NCBI GenBank assembly: GCA_963575745.1
Contig: CAUYUJ010004324.1
Span: 271,235-335,234 of the forward strand
Origin: Prorocentrum cordatum
Taxonomy: Eukaryota > Sar > Dinophyceae > Prorocentrales > Prorocentraceae
Reading direction: 5' to 3'
DNA length: 64,000 bases
Numbering within the stretch: position 1 is the first letter of the stretch; the number at the start of each line of letters is the position of its first letter. A model generated the notes under the pieces. The model did no database searches. It was not told where the DNA came from and saw only the letters and a list, made by a program, of their open reading frames with translations. The translations under genes were made by a program, and so were the position numbers. Below are positions 42,281 to 54,501 of the stretch, piece by piece.

Positions 42281-42730
42281 ACGCTTTTGTTGAAAATCCG
42301 TGTTGCGAAACCTTAGGTGTCGTATGTTTTTTGGACGCGATTTTTGAAATCCTTCCGAAACCGATGGGTTTTGAAGGTTTTCGGCATACGCGCGCGACGA
42401 CGCGCGCGTCTGCTTTTCGTCCCGTTCTTTGCAGAGGATTCCCGCGACGGCACACGCGCAAGGGCGTTCGACAGATTTCGACATGCGCGCGCGAAGCCCG
42501 TTCAATCGCATGTTGTGAAAATATTGAAAGGAATATTGTTTTCTTAAGATTTCGCAAGAGCTCGCGCAGAAGTTGTTTTAGCAAAGCAGTGTTGCGAAAC
42601 CCTGTGTTTTTGGATGGTTTTTGGAAACTCGATAGCGAACTCCTTTCGGCACCGAGGGTTTTTGAAAGATTTTGGCATGCGTGCGCGCCGACGCGCGCGT
42701 GTGCACTTCGTCCCGTTGTTTTGCAAGGGA
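42267..42730. repeat. Diverged tandem duplication, about 290-bp unit
   Basis: GCAAGAGC-CGCGC...GTTGCGAAACC begins at about 42267 and again at about 42552. Both copies continue with GTTTT-rich sequence, a GGCAT(A/G)CG(C/T)GCGCG core and CTTTTCGTCCCGTT / CACTTCGTCCCGTT. Similarity is clear but imperfect. The function is unknown. Confidence 0.75.
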
Positions 42731-43474
42731 TTTGTGACAAAGTGTTATGTTAGAACAACAAATGTCACCGCATAGTGTTTCTTACAAGGGAACTTCAGGG
42801 GGGGATACCGGTTGGCATTTGACATTGTGATTTCATATGTATGATGGACATGCGGTCAGAATCATATTTGATTTACATACCCGAAAGGTAAGGCGATACT
42901 TTCGGGGGGATAGATCCTATTGTGTTTTTAGAAAAGGAGAATCCACATATTCGCAAGCAACACGCTGTAGGCTACGTTGTGCAGAATCTGTGGCGGAAGG
43001 TACATGGTGCAAACCCGCATCTTCTCGCCCTCGGTCACAAGCAGCCTGCTGCAAGCCGGTGTTGGCCCAGTGATTGGCGCTAGAAAAGAAAAATCCCCCG
43101 AGGTTCACTATCTTTGGAACCGTGATCCTAACGCGACACCGATATCAGGAGAAGGGTCGGAAAACTAGCGCATGTCGGAGAAAGAATGCATGCTGCTGCC
43201 TCCCGGCCACATACATGCGGTTGCGCCCCAGGCACATACATAATCGCTTTTGGAGGCGCCGCGGGGAGGCCGCAAAAGAAGGATGGCCGCGCGAAAGCCA
43301 AACGAATTCAATATTTGGATAGCAATTGCAATCGACATCGACAACTTTGGGACACTCCCCCGCGCCCCATGTAGTTCCAATTGCAGGATTCCTTGCGTGG
43401 GGACCGCCTCGTGTCATCCACCCAGTTGATCTGACTCTACTCAGGTCAATGGGTGAAGACTAGTTTCGGATGGA
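42731..43474. other. No gene seen
   Basis: Unique-looking sequence with no supportable frame on either strand. Confidence 0.4.
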
Positions 43475-43945
43475 GACTGGTTTGGGATGTTTCGCGTGAA
43501 ACATCCCCAGAATTTGCCTGGTTTGGCCTCCTGTTTGGCCTTGTTCTGCTTGGCCTGGCCTGGTTTTGCCAGGCGCCCCGCCTGAAGCATCCTCAGAATT
43601 TGCCCAGCTTGGCCTGGTTTGAGGCCCGTTTCGCATGAGACGTCTTCACGATTTGTTTGACGAGTCTTGGTTATGTCGTCGCGCTCTGCCAGGTCTGGTT
43701 TTGTTCCTGCGCGGTTTCGCTGGAGGCGTGCTCACAATTTGCTTGGGTTGTCTTGGTTTCGGCGCGGTTTTTGCTTGATACGTCCTCCCAATTTGCCTGG
43801 TTTTTGCTCCGATGCGGTTTCGCCTGAGGCGTGCTTACGATGTCCCTTCTTGGCCCTGTTTGGGCACGGTGTCGACAGACGTTCTCTCGATTTGCCTGGT
43901 TTGGCTGCGGTTTCGCTTGGAACGTCCTCAGAATATCTTCGATGT
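43475..43945. repeat. Degenerate tandem repeat, about eight copies
   Basis: A core like GGTTTCGCNTGAGGCGTCCT followed by CACAATTTGCCTGG recurs near 43482, 43570, 43627, 43712, 43766, 43815, 43870 and 43911, with variable spacing of about 40-88 bp. Confidence 0.75.
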
Positions 43946-43989
43946 GTTCTGATATGGATGGGCACTTCGGTGCGGCAGCTTACGACGTA

Positions 43990-44858
43990 GGGTTTAAAGG
44001 GTGAGAGGTCAGAGGAAGAGGGAGGGGCACGCTCAAGCCTTTTCGGCTCGGCAACGCGCCGAGCCCCCTCCTCTCTTCGAAGGGAGAAGGTACCCTTCGG
44101 GTTCCACAGGCGCGGCGGCATGGTGCCGGCTGCGCTGCTCTCGGTCCAGGCGATGGCCGCCGCGTTGCGTTGGGGCGCGCAGAGCAGCGCATGGTGCACC
44201 ACCATGCCGCAAATCGGAGGAGACGATCCGCTGACAAAGGTCGTGGCGCACGGCGTCGCGTGCTGCCAACTACGAGCGCACCCGATGGACACAGCGAGTA
44301 CTCTACTGGCAGCTGGATGCCCACTCATGCCAACGTGGGCAACGACAACGTGGCGGCCAACATCAATGGCGACGGCTTAACAACCGTCCTTCGCTAACGC
44401 AGATTCGACCTCCACTCATCTCCCACACCTGACAATACGGGGGATTACCATCTGAACTCACATGCGCTCGAAAGGCCCAACACGCCATCTTTTGGTCTAC
44501 GCTCGAGTACACTTGCAGTGACAGAACACATCGTCAGTGACGAGCATACCCACCCAGAGATACGACACGACCCAATGGACTGCAAGGCCGCCCTTCCTCC
44601 TCCTCTCGCCCCTCCTCCGATGATGCTGCTTTCGCTGCTGATGCACGGGGACGTGCGCCCCCTCGGTGAGTGTCCCCCCCCCCCTTCCGCCCCAGTTTGG
44701 GGGGGGCTGCGGAACCGCGGGGCGCCCCGCGCCCGCGCGGGGGGCCATGCCGGCGGCGCTGCCCGCGTCGGCGCGCAGCGCGCGCCTGGGCAGGGCGGCG
44801 CGAGGCGCGCGCTTGGGCGGGACGTTGCCGGCGGCCGCCAGGCCGCCGAAAGGGGGGG

Positions 44859-44907
<49 letters not shown>

Positions 44908-46520
44908 TCGTCGTCGTCGTCGACGTCGACGTGGATGGGGAGGGGCTTATCATGAGGGCGCCCTCTGCCCATTACAATCGCTCCTTCATTGTTGGCAGGG
45001 GCCCCACAAGCGGCCCACCCCGCCCAGGTGAGTCTTGTTTCGCCGATTCCACCCCTGGGCGGCGCCCCCCCTGTCGTCGCCCCGTCTGCACCGCAGCGGG
45101 CGCGCAACCCGCCTTCGGCGTCCCCGCTGCCTCTGTCCTCGCCAGCGTCGTCGTTGCTGGTCCTCGTCCGTCCTCCTCGCCCTCCTCCCTGCCTGAGATC
45201 CCCGATAGCGCCGAGGCGACGCACTGCCTCGGGCCTCCGCTTTTCAGGGCAGAGCGGCTCGTCTCCGAGAGTGTTGGCATGGAGCTCGTCACCGTCGACA
45301 GCTCCGTGCCCGTGTCGCCCTCCCTGGCACTCGGCCTCCAGGAGTCCTCTCCCGGAGCACGGCCCGCCCAGAATCGCGGGAGTGCGCCCGGGCCGCGACG
45401 GCGAGGGGGGCCAAAGAGGGCGAGCGGCGCCGATGGCGACGACGTTATTCTCCCCCTGCACCACGAGGCGCAGGAGGAGGAGGAGGAGGAGGAGGAGGAG
45501 GAGGAGGAGGAGGAGGAGAAGAAGAACAACCGCGGGGGGACGGCGCCGATGGCGATGAAGTCTATCTCCTCCTCCCACTGCGCGAGGAGGAGGAGGACGA
45601 GGAGGAGGACGAGGAGGAGGAGGAGGAGGAGGAGGAGGAGGAGGAGGAGGAGAGGTGATGCAGGAGGGCCTCTCGTCGAGGGTGCACAGGGGGAGGACGG
45701 CGCCGGGCAGCAACAGGCGGCAACGTGGCGAGTCCTCGACAAACAGCCGAGGCGGCAACGAATGGCAAAGTGGCGAAAGCCTAACAGACCAACCAATTCC
45801 TCACTGAAAGAGGTGAGAACTCCTGAGTGCAAACGCTGTTTGAGGAGTTTTGCCAATCAAAGGCGCTCCGATCGACAAATTGATTTTACAAACCGAGATC
45901 TGGAAGCCCTGTGCGCAAAAAAACGTATGCGGCAGAACAGGGGGCCCGCTTGGACATCATCTGGGGAGAGGAGGGAGTGGCATCCAATGGAGTAGTTGAA
46001 GGGGGGACGACGTCCGCGAGGAGAAGGACGACGACGTCCAGGACGACCACGATGACGGGGGTCGCTTCCGCCGCAGGAGGCGCCTGGCCGTGGCCGCCCT
46101 CGTCCCGGCGGTCGCGCTCCTCGCGGCCGCGCCAGCGCCTGGCCGACTGGGCTGCGGCGAGGCGCCACCCCCCGGGCGCGCCCACGAAAGGAGCGCGGGC
46201 CCTTCGAGGGAGCGCGGCGCCCTCTTGCAGAGGCCGCCGCAGCCTCGGGAGCCCGAGGCTGCGGCGGGCCTCTGCAAGAGGCCTCCTCGTTGCCACGACC
46301 AGGCCCGCCCCGGAAATCGGGCCAGGATGGACCGCAGGAGGGTCGGGGGCGGCAGAGAGGGGGGTGATGACTAGGGGGGGGGATATCATGGCGGGGGCCA
46401 TAATATTTCTCCAGATTGCATGGCGCCTTCTCTGATTTCATTACGTCCCTGGCCCCTCCCCCCAAGGACCGCGAACATGCCGCCGGCCATGATTTGCGCC
46501 CCCCCCTCTTGGACGCCCCC
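43990..46520. other. GC-rich gene-poor stretch with three microsatellites
   Basis: A (TCG)n tract lies at 44860-44935. (GGA)n tracts lie at 45470-45525 and 45580-45660. A hairpin is at 46221-46281. The very long frames on both strands reflect high GC and low stop frequency; their residues are dominated by Pro, Arg, Ala and Ser. I see no supportable gene. Confidence 0.55.
46221..46281. repeat. GC-rich hairpin with 29-bp arms
   Basis: CCTCTTGCAGAGGCCGCCGC and nine further bases (46221-46249) pair with 46252-46281. There is only one extra G in the right arm and the loop is 2 nt. Confidence 0.9.
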
Positions 46521-46529
46521 TTTGCGGGA

Positions 46530-46729
46530 GCAACGATAGGGGGGGATAGGCATAGGGGGGTGCATCGACCCCCAGTCGCCCACAGATCGCCCATAGGGGC
46601 CCGACAGCCCCAACCTGCCCAGGAAGGTGCGGATTTACTGTCGGAGGCCTACCGCCGATCTATCGGCGATGTATCGCCGATTCCAGGTCGATGCATCCCC
46701 CCCTATCCCTATTCCCCCCCTATCGTTGC
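46530..46729. mobile_element. MITE-like element with 41-44 bp terminal inverted repeats
   Basis: GCAACGATAGGGGGGGATAG... at 46530-46570 is the reverse complement of 46686-46729, apart from a few indels in the G runs. The interior of about 115 bp contains a smaller palindromic stretch (GCCGATCTATCGGCGATG). The total length of 200 bp and lack of coding capacity fit a miniature inverted-repeat element. Flanking target-site duplications are not obvious. Confidence 0.65.
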
Positions 46730-48405
46730 CCCTCAGGGAAGGGCCCGGGGCAGCTTTGCATCGGAGTTGGGCCAGGCGGAAGGGCCGCCGTTGTCTCAAC
46801 TGGCCCTCCTCCGGATGAAGGAAGCGGGCCCTGAGGGAAGCGGGTCCTTCCTGGACTCGATCCTGCGCTTCACGTCGTGATGACGTGGGCACCAGTTTCT
46901 GCCACCGCATGGATCGCTGAGCCTGGGAGGACCTTCCGCCGCTCGACAGCCATATCCACAAGCTCGGGGCCCAGGTGGGTCCTTACCACCTGCTGGCGCC
47001 ACTGCGGGTCAGACTTCGGAAGACGTGGCGACGGCCTGGAAGTTGCAGGACGTCTGCAGCCACGCGAACCCCAGAGGGGCCGCCCACCGCGCGTACGTGC
47101 GCTCTCTGTGGTTCACGTCACGTCTGGATGACGCGGTCGCCGGTGGTCTGACGCCGCGCTGGTCGCGCAGCCTGCAAGAGTCGCCCCACTTTTTGCCAGT
47201 GGAGATCGTCCAGGACTCGGGAGTATGGACGCGTGTCGGGAAGGAACGGGTCCTGACTCCCTGGGCTTCCCCTCCTGGACAGAGTCTTCACCGGTGCCGA
47301 TGTTCGACGGTCTCCAGGCCTTAGGAGGGCCTCCCGGAGCCCGAAGACGGCGAAGAATTCCAGGACCCGTTTTCCCTCGAGGGCCCGTTTCCTTCCTGCT
47401 AACCCCCACGCCCAGCTCCGTGCGGGGAGCAAGAAGTTAATGATGCGAGTTCCAAGGTTTCCAAGATCCAAGGCTCTCTGTTGTTCGCCCTGGGATCCAG
47501 GAGCGAAGGCCGCTGGATACTCCACTATCGCTGGGACGCACTGTCTTCAGGGGTGGAAAAAACACGCAGACACAATTAATCGTCGATTCCCAGGAAAACA
47601 TGGGAGAATATGGACAATGGGGGGGAAGACGAAAACCCAGAACTCACAGGAAAAGGGGGGAAATCCTGGGATTCGTGTGTGTGTGTGTTTATTTGTGCGT
47701 CCCAGGGCCCCTTTCTGTCTGCCAGTCGCATAACGACAGCGTTCTCGTCCTGTCCTCCGGCGGCTCGACGAGGAGGCACGACAGGCTCGTGCTGCGCGTG
47801 CACGCGGCAGCGACCCTGGCGCGGGAGTCCAGGTGGAGCGCCGCCAGTGTCAAGTCGGGCCCGTCCATCTGCAGGAGGAATATCCAGAAGCAGAAAGAAA
47901 AGCCTGGGGATGATCTTTGTAGTATTTGTTCGACTGTGTTGGGTTTTTTGCTTGTTTGTATTATTTTTCAATTTTTCGCCCAGCATCCGCCTGTAGGGGG
48001 GCATGCCCGACCTAACGCCAGAGGCCAGGAATCGGTCAGTATCGAACGACCTGCGCTTTCGGAAAGCCGCGATCGCTCAAGGTTGAACGGCCGCGCAAGG
48101 TCAGAAACCAACGCCGAAGGCGCCACGACACGGGCCCGGCGCGGCCCTAGCCCCTAGACGTCCACCGCTTTCGAATGCGGTAAGCTTAATTCGGGAATAG
48201 CCAGGACCCCGGTTGAGGAGAGCCGGCCAGTGATAGAGACCAACATCCATACAAGAGGAGCGATAATGGCGCTTGTGCTCGCGTGGGGGCGCGTTCTCGG
48301 TATGCACATTGGTCGACGTCTTCCAGACAAGATCAAGCGCCTCCCCGTCTGTTCCCCTCGTCCTCGCCGGCCTCGTCTGACATTTCATCCTCTTCTCAAC
48401 TGTCC

Positions 48406-48485
48406 GTAAGAAAATGGTGTGCAAGCTCTGTGGTCACCCAGCTTCGCTGGATGACCACAGAGCTTGCGCACCATCGTGTTGCCAG
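48406..48485 (+). repeat. Hairpin in an intron-like frame
   Basis: Arms 48415-48442 and 48446-48473 (28 bp, two mismatches, 3-nt loop) lie inside a segment that begins GTAAGA at 48406 and ends TTGCCAG at 48485, which has the shape of an 80-bp GT-AG intron. The flanking coding frame is not certain. Confidence 0.6.
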
Positions 48486-48568
48486 CGCAATGTCCTTAAA
48501 GGACGTTCAAGTGTTGTCGCGTGCAGTCGACGCCGGTCGCATCGGGAAACCCGCGAGTGAACCACATG

Positions 48569-48603
48569 CTTGACGGAACTTAGAAAACAAAAGTTCCGTC
48601 AAG
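48569..48603. repeat. Perfect 13-bp hairpin
   Basis: CTTGACGGAACTT at 48569-48581 pairs perfectly with AAGTTCCGTCAAG at 48591-48603 around a 9-nt A-rich loop. Confidence 0.85.
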
Positions 48604-49612
48604 GGTGTAGTTCATTCGACAGCCCCCCGGCAGGCGCCCGGGATGTCGGGGAAAGCCCTACAGCTTTCATGGGACCCCCCAGGAGGGAGGCGCAGGTCAA
48701 CCCAGAACACTCGCAGACAGCAGTTCCAGCCGGTGATTCTTCTCCAGGATGCCGCTGGAGCTGGCGCGCGGTACTCGAGGGGGACTGGGCCTGAATCACC
48801 AAATCAGGTTTGCCGTACCCTCCACCTCCACCTTCCATACATTCCGCCCTCCTCGGAAGGCGCGGAGGGTGATGCATCGAAACTAGTTAATTGAAAGCCT
48901 CAGGGAGCTCAAGACAACTCGCCGCTTCGCGAAACGCAAGAGTATGGAAGGTCAGCGCGGAAGGCCTGGAAGAGTGATCAGGGCGAAGGTAATTAGCCTG
49001 TATTTTATCGGGTGACGGCGAGTTCTGGTTGGTGGGTTGGGCCGGGGGCCCTTTCCGGCACCCGGCCGCCGCCCCGCCGGGGGCTCGTCGGGGGGCCGCA
49101 GCCGGGGTCGCTGCGCGGTGCTGGGCGGCGGGGCTGCGGGCTCCCAGTGCCCAGAGGCGACGATAGGGGCGAATAGCCCAGGGGAGAGCAACCCAGAGAT
49201 CCAACGTACTGATACAATCAAGACGGAGGTTTCTCGCACAGTTCGGCCCTTGGATGCCCTCGCCGGGCCTCGGGACCGTCAAAAAACGACTCAGGATGAC
49301 GCGACCGAGAAACCCCACATACTTATCCGTAAGGGCTTCGCCCCCTGCCGCCGGCCCCCTCTCTCGGAGAATGGGCCATGGAAGAGCTAAGTCATGAGGC
49401 CTTGGCGCTGTCGTGAAGCAGTATCGAAACTTCATGCGAAGCCGAGTCGCAATCAGCAAAACCAACTGATCACAAGAGGGGTTACCACACCTGGCGATTG
49501 GTAAGACGTGTATGGTTTAAGGGCTTGGTTACCACACCTTGCGATTAAAGGGCCGAGGGAGTTCTCGCAGTTTGGGTTACCACGCCTTGCGATGGATGTG
49601 CGTGATGGGTTC

Positions 49613-50487
49613 GAATTTCAGAAATGTGGCAAATCCCCTGTGTTTTTGGACCCTGACCCCGCGGATCTGCGTGAGGGGTGGCACCGAATTTCAGAAATGT
49701 GGCAAATCCCTGTGTTTTTGGACCCTGACCCCGCGGATCTGCGTGAGGGGTGGCACCGAATTTCAGAAATGTGGCAAATCCCCTGTGTTTTTGGACCCTG
49801 ACCCCGCGGATCTGCGTGAGGGGTGGCACCGAATTTCAGAAATGTGGCAAATCTCCATGTGTTTTTGGACCCTGACCCCGCGGATCTGCGTGAGGGGTGG
49901 CACCGAATTTCAGAAATGTGGCAAATCCCCTGTGTTTTTGGACCCTGACCCCGCGGATCTGCGTGAGGGGTGGCACCGAATTTCAGAAATGTGGCAAATC
50001 CCTGTGTTTTTGGACCCTGACCCCGCGGATCTGCGTGAGGGGTGGCACCGAATTTCAGAAATGTGGCAAATCCCTTGTGTTTTTGGACCCTGACCCCGCG
50101 GATCTGCGTGAGGGGTGGCACCGAATTTCAGAAATGTGGCAAATCCCATGTGTTTTTGCACCCTGACCCCGCGGATCTGCGTGAGGGGTGGCACCGAATT
50201 TCAGAAATGTGGCAAATCCCCTGTGTTTTTGGACCCTGACCCCGCGGATCTGCGTGAGGGGTGGCACCGAATTTCAGAAATGTGGCAAATCTCATGTGTT
50301 TTTGGACCCTGACCCCGCGGATCTGCGTGAGGGGTGGCACCGAATTTCAGAAATGTGGCAAATCCCATGTGTTTTTGCACCCTGACCCCGCGGATCTGCG
50401 CGAGGGGTGGCACCGAATTTCAGAAATGTGGCAAATCTCCTGTGTTTTTTGGACCCTGACCCCGCGGATCTGCGTGAGGGGTGTCGA
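49613..50487 (+). repeat. 73-bp satellite, 12 copies
   Basis: Units beginning GAATTTCAGAAATGTGGCAA start at 49613, 49686, 49758, 49831, 49905, 49978, 50050, 50123, 50196, 50269, 50342 and 50415. Length varies by one base only in the ATCCC(C)TGTG run. Copies are nearly identical, so amplification is recent. Just upstream, GGTTACCACACCTTGCGAT recurs three times at about 48-bp spacing (49481-49595). Confidence 0.97.
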
Positions 50488-50572
50488 TTTCGAGCCCCCC
50501 CAGTAATTCAGACAACGCGCCCAGGGGACGCTGGAAAATCTTGTTTGGGCCTCCCCCCCCTCGCGCGGTCAA

Positions 50573-50628
50573 TCAACTAGTTACAGTAACCAGCAAGAAG
50601 TCAACTAGTTACAGTAACCAGCAAGAAG
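50573..50628. repeat. 28-bp direct duplication
   Basis: TCAACTAGTTACAGTAACCA plus eight bases occurs twice head to tail, at 50573-50600 and 50601-50628. It is placed between the two satellites. Confidence 0.95.
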
Positions 50629-50739
50629 CAGAACTGTAACACTGGAAACTAGAAACTACAACTGGTACAGGAAACTGCGAATCACGCGCCTCGCAGCCTG
50701 GTGGCCCCACAATGGGGGCCGGCGGATATTATGGCTGGA

Positions 50740-52450
50740 GTGATGGTAGCTGAAGTGCATAGCGGCCACGGTGAGCGACCACCCCCTGCGCACCCCGTAT
50801 GTTATCGAGAAAATGCCACGCCTGCTATGCACTGGACGACCGCTGTGCATAGCGGCCGCGATGGGGGGCCACCCCCTGCGCACCCCTTATGGTGTCGAGA
50901 AAGTGCCACGCCTGCTATGCCTGGACGACCGTCGTGCATAGCGGCCGAGCTCAGGGACCACCCCTCTGCGCACCCCCTGTGGTGTCGAGGAAGTGCCACG
51001 CCTGCTGTACCTGGACGACCGTCGTGCATAGCGGCCGCGCTCAGGGACCACCCCCTGCGCACCCCCTGTGGTGTCGAGAAAGTGCCACGCCTGCTATGCC
51101 TGGACGACCGTCGCGCATAGCGGCCGAGCTCAGGGACCACCCCCTGCGCACCCCCTCTTGTGTCGAGAAGGTGCCACGCCTGCTGTACCTGGACGACCGT
51201 CGTGCATAGCGGCCGCGCTCAGGGACCACCCCCTGCACACTCCCTTATGGTGTCGAGAAAGTACCACGCCTGCTATGCCTGGACGACCGTCGTGCATAGC
51301 GGCCGAGCTCAGGGACCACCCCCTGCGCACCCCCTATGGTGTAGAGAAAAGGCCACGCTTGCTACGCCTGGACGACCATCGTGCATAGCGGCCGAGCTCA
51401 GGGACCACCCCCTGCGCACCCCTTCTGGTGTCGAGAAAGTGCCACGCCTGCTGTGCCTGGACGACCGTCGTGCATAGCGGCCGCGCTCAGGGACCACCCC
51501 CTGCGCACCCCTTCTGGTGTCGAGAAAGTGCCACGCCTGCTGTGCCTGGACGACCGTCGTGCATAGCGGCCGCGCTCAGGGACCACCCCTTGCGCACCCC
51601 CTGTGTTGCCGAGAAACTGCCACGTTTGCTGTACCTGGACGACCGTCGTGCATAGCGGCCGCGGTGAGAGACCACCCCCTGCGCACCCCCTTCTGGTGTC
51701 GAGCAATTGCCACGCCTGCTGTGCTTGGACGACTGTCGTGCATAGCGGCCGCGCTCAGGGACCACCCCTCTGCGCACCTCCTTCTGGTGTCGAGAGAGTG
51801 TCACGCCTGCTGTGCCTGGACAACAACCGTCGTGCATAGCGGCCACGGTGAGAGACTATTCCCTGCGCGCCCCCTGTGGTGTCGAGAAAATGCCACGCCT
51901 GCTATGCCTGGACGACCGTCGTGCGTAGCGGCCGAGCTCAAGGACCACCCCCAAAGTGCCACGCCTGCTGTGTGTGTGGACGACCGTCGTGCATAGCGGC
52001 CGCGGTGACAGACCACCCCCTGCGCACCCCCTTCTGGTGTCGAGCAATTGCCACGCCTGCTGTGCCTGGACGACCGTCGCGCATAGCGGCCGAGCTCAGG
52101 GACCACCCCCTGCGCACCCCCTGTGGTGTCGAGGAAATGCCACGCCTGCTGTGCCTGGACGACCGTCGCGCATAGCGGCCGAGCTCAGGGACCACCCCTT
52201 TGCGCACCCCCTGTGGTGTCGAGAAAGTGCCACGCCTGCTGTGCCTGGACGACCGTCGCGCATAGCGGCCGCGCTAAGGGACCAACCCCTGCGCACCCCC
52301 TTCTGGTGTCGAGAAAGTGCCACGCCTGCTGTGCCTGGACGACCGTCGCGCATAGCGGCCGAGCTCAGGGACCACCCCTCTGTGTCGAGAAAGTGCCACG
52401 CATGCTGTGCCTGGACGACCGTCGTGCATATCGGCCGCGTTCAGGGACCA
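50740..52450 (+). repeat. 89-bp satellite, about 20 copies
   Basis: The core GTCGTGCATAGCGGCCG recurs from 50752 to 52425 about every 89 bp (for example 50843, 50931, 51020, 51111, 51199, 51289). Other conserved parts are CAGGGACCACCCCCTGCGCA and GTGCCACGCCTGCT. One copy, at about 51920-51988, is shortened to 68 bp, and the last complete interval is 79 bp. Many copies carry the 8-base sequence GCGGCCGC, others GCGGCCGA. Confidence 0.95.
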
Positions 52451-52479
52451 TCCCCTGCGCACCCCCCTCCTGCCATCCC

Positions 52480-54315
52480 CTGCGAATCCTACACGCACGT
52501 CATGTATATGGCATGTTCTGTGCCTGTGCATGATGCGTGTGCGACAATATCGGGACGTGTCTCATGTGTGTGCCCACTATGTGGCGCACGCGCCTCAATG
52601 GACGCTGCATTGAACACGCCAGGCGCGCACTAGCGTTGTATGGTGTGTGTGTGAATGTGTTGTGTGCGAGTGTGTGCATGCGTGCGGCTGTATGTAGACG
52701 CATGCGTTAAGCGCGGGTGAGGAGGGGAAGGAGGAGAGAGGAGGGGAGTGGGGGTGTGACGACGTGTGTTTCAATGAGGGTAATGTATGATGCGTGTACG
52801 GCTGTTTGTGGACGTGCGTATCATGTGGATGCCGGTATGTGGCGCATACGTCTTGCATGTCCGTGTGCAAGCGAGAAGAAGAAGGGGAGGGGGGAGGTGT
52901 GAGACGCGGGTGCGGCGCGGCAGGGAAGAAAACCAAACCCCACGAAACATGTGGGGAATGAGAAACCAGTCCTGGGGAATGGGTCGAGACTCGAGACTTC
53001 TGGGGACCGCGTATTGAAAAAGTCACGACGTCGGATCTCTGGGAATACATGTATCCTGGGGCGCCGAAGATCTATGTCTTCGACAAGGCCCTTGGGCGAA
53101 TACGGGCTATTCGCCCTTCTCGTCGCCGCCGATGGGCGGCGGGGCTGCCGGCTCCCGGTGTCCGGTTCCGATTCCCGCAAGACTTGTTCTGTTCGGGTCC
53201 TGGAGCCCCCTTGGGGGCCCCTCGGGCCCCCGAGTTTTCGGCCTCGATCCACGCGCTCTCGTGGGAACCCAGGACACAGCCACCCGCCGCAATCGGTTGT
53301 AAGCACCCACGAATTCTTCGCGATTTGGGGCGCCCTGGAAACTGATCCTTCCAGAGCGGGCGCTGATTGGGGAGAATGTTATCTATTTAATCGCTTCGCT
53401 CATTCCGCCGTCCCTGGAGCGCTATTTGGGGCCTCTTGGGGCCGTATTGGCGCCTCTTGGGGGCTTTTTGGGAGCGTCTTGGGGCTCCTTGGCGGCGTCT
53501 TGGGCTCCCCTGGTGCCTCTTGGGGGGCCCCCTTGGGGCGGGAGGGGGGGTAGTCGATTGTAGCCACCCCCTCGGAGGCCACGATCCTCGTGAGGGGTGG
53601 CGAAAAATAGCCGCCCCCTGGGGATCGCCCGGGACCCGGCCGGGACCCAGCCGGGGGTCAGCCGGGGTACTTTTCGTCTGGGGGCCCCCAGGGGCCGCCC
53701 CGCGCGCGCGAACTAGAAATATTGTTAGTGTCACCGGAGATCTTAGCACGCCTCTGGCCCGTTGGGCCGGCGAATTCTTGATGTTTCATTGGATTGGGGT
53801 TGGGGAGCGAAGCTGGCCCGCAAGCAGTCGAGCAATGCTTTCGAGCTGCGCGGGGGGTGTCCCCCAACACATTTCCAACGAAGTATGGAACCCAGTCCTG
53901 TCAACACCCAGATAGCGCTCAATTCAACTCGGGACCATCCCCCTCCGAGGTGAGGAGGCCCGACGACCTCGCTGCGCCGTTGTGTCCCAGCCTGGCCCAA
54001 GGCCCGCGAAGGCAATGCTTCTCCCCCGCGGCCGCCCCCCGCCCCCCGGGTATCCGAGGCACGCCCCCCCCTTCCCCCGCCGCGCCCCTGCCCCTGCCCC
54101 CCCCGCCCCCTGCCCCCCCGCCCCAGGCCCCCCCGCCCCAGGCCCGTGCCCCTTCTTCCTGACCGGGCACCCGGAGGCCCCGCTCTCCACCTGCCTGCCT
54201 GCCGCCCCTCCCCCTCCCCCAGGCTGGCGCCGGCGCCGCGAGCCCGCCGTGCGCTTTCGCGCGGTGGCACCCGTTCCCGACGGGCGACCCTCCGGGATCG
54301 GGGGCGAATGGGGGG
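52480..54315. other. Gene-poor stretch
   Basis: A GT-rich part (52490-52880) is followed by GC-rich sequence with a CTTGGGGCC-family segment at 53400-53555 and C-rich DNA at 54010-54220. Frames between 52950 and 53400 have partial coding character but cannot be joined to anything. Confidence 0.45.
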
Positions 54316-54319
54316 GAGT

Positions 54320-54495
54320 TGTCACGGACGGAGGAGGAGGACGAGGAGAAGGAGGAGGAGGAGGAGAAGGAGGACGAGGAGGTGGAGGAGGAGAAGAAGA
54401 AACAGGAGGAGGAGGAGGAGGAGGAGGAGGAGGAGGAGGAGGAGGAGGAGGAGGAGGGAGGAGGACGAGGAGGTGGAGGAGGAGAGGAGGAATAC
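54320..54495 (+). repeat. (GGA)n homopurine tract
   Basis: The tract consists of GGA/GAG units with a few GGACGAGGAGG interruptions. It ends just before the composite repeat. Confidence 0.9.
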
Positions 54496-54501
54496 TCTAC
54501 T

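Larger units (their letters stand above)
46730..49479. other. Gene-poor stretch with two hairpins
   Basis: No firmly supportable gene is seen. A frame around 47025-47300 (WKLQDVCSHANPRG; SPHFLPVEIVQDSGVW) has some coding character but no continuity. Two inverted repeats at 48415-48473 and 48569-48603 are listed separately. Confidence 0.4.

Noticed and set aside
44445-46594. Very long frames on both strands in the GC-rich stretch
   Set aside because: High GC reduces stops; composition is Pro/Arg/Ala-dominated and no splice or motif evidence joins them.
48569-48603. Bacterial-type terminator hairpin
   Set aside because: No T-run follows and the genome is eukaryotic.
49508-50506. Frames of 60-184 codons on both strands over the 73-bp satellite
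   Set aside because: The unit is not a multiple of three and frames restart each copy; no coding signal.
50701-52633. Possible CRISPR array at the 89-bp repeat
   Set aside because: The whole unit is repeated, with no unique spacers; eukaryotic context; no cas genes.
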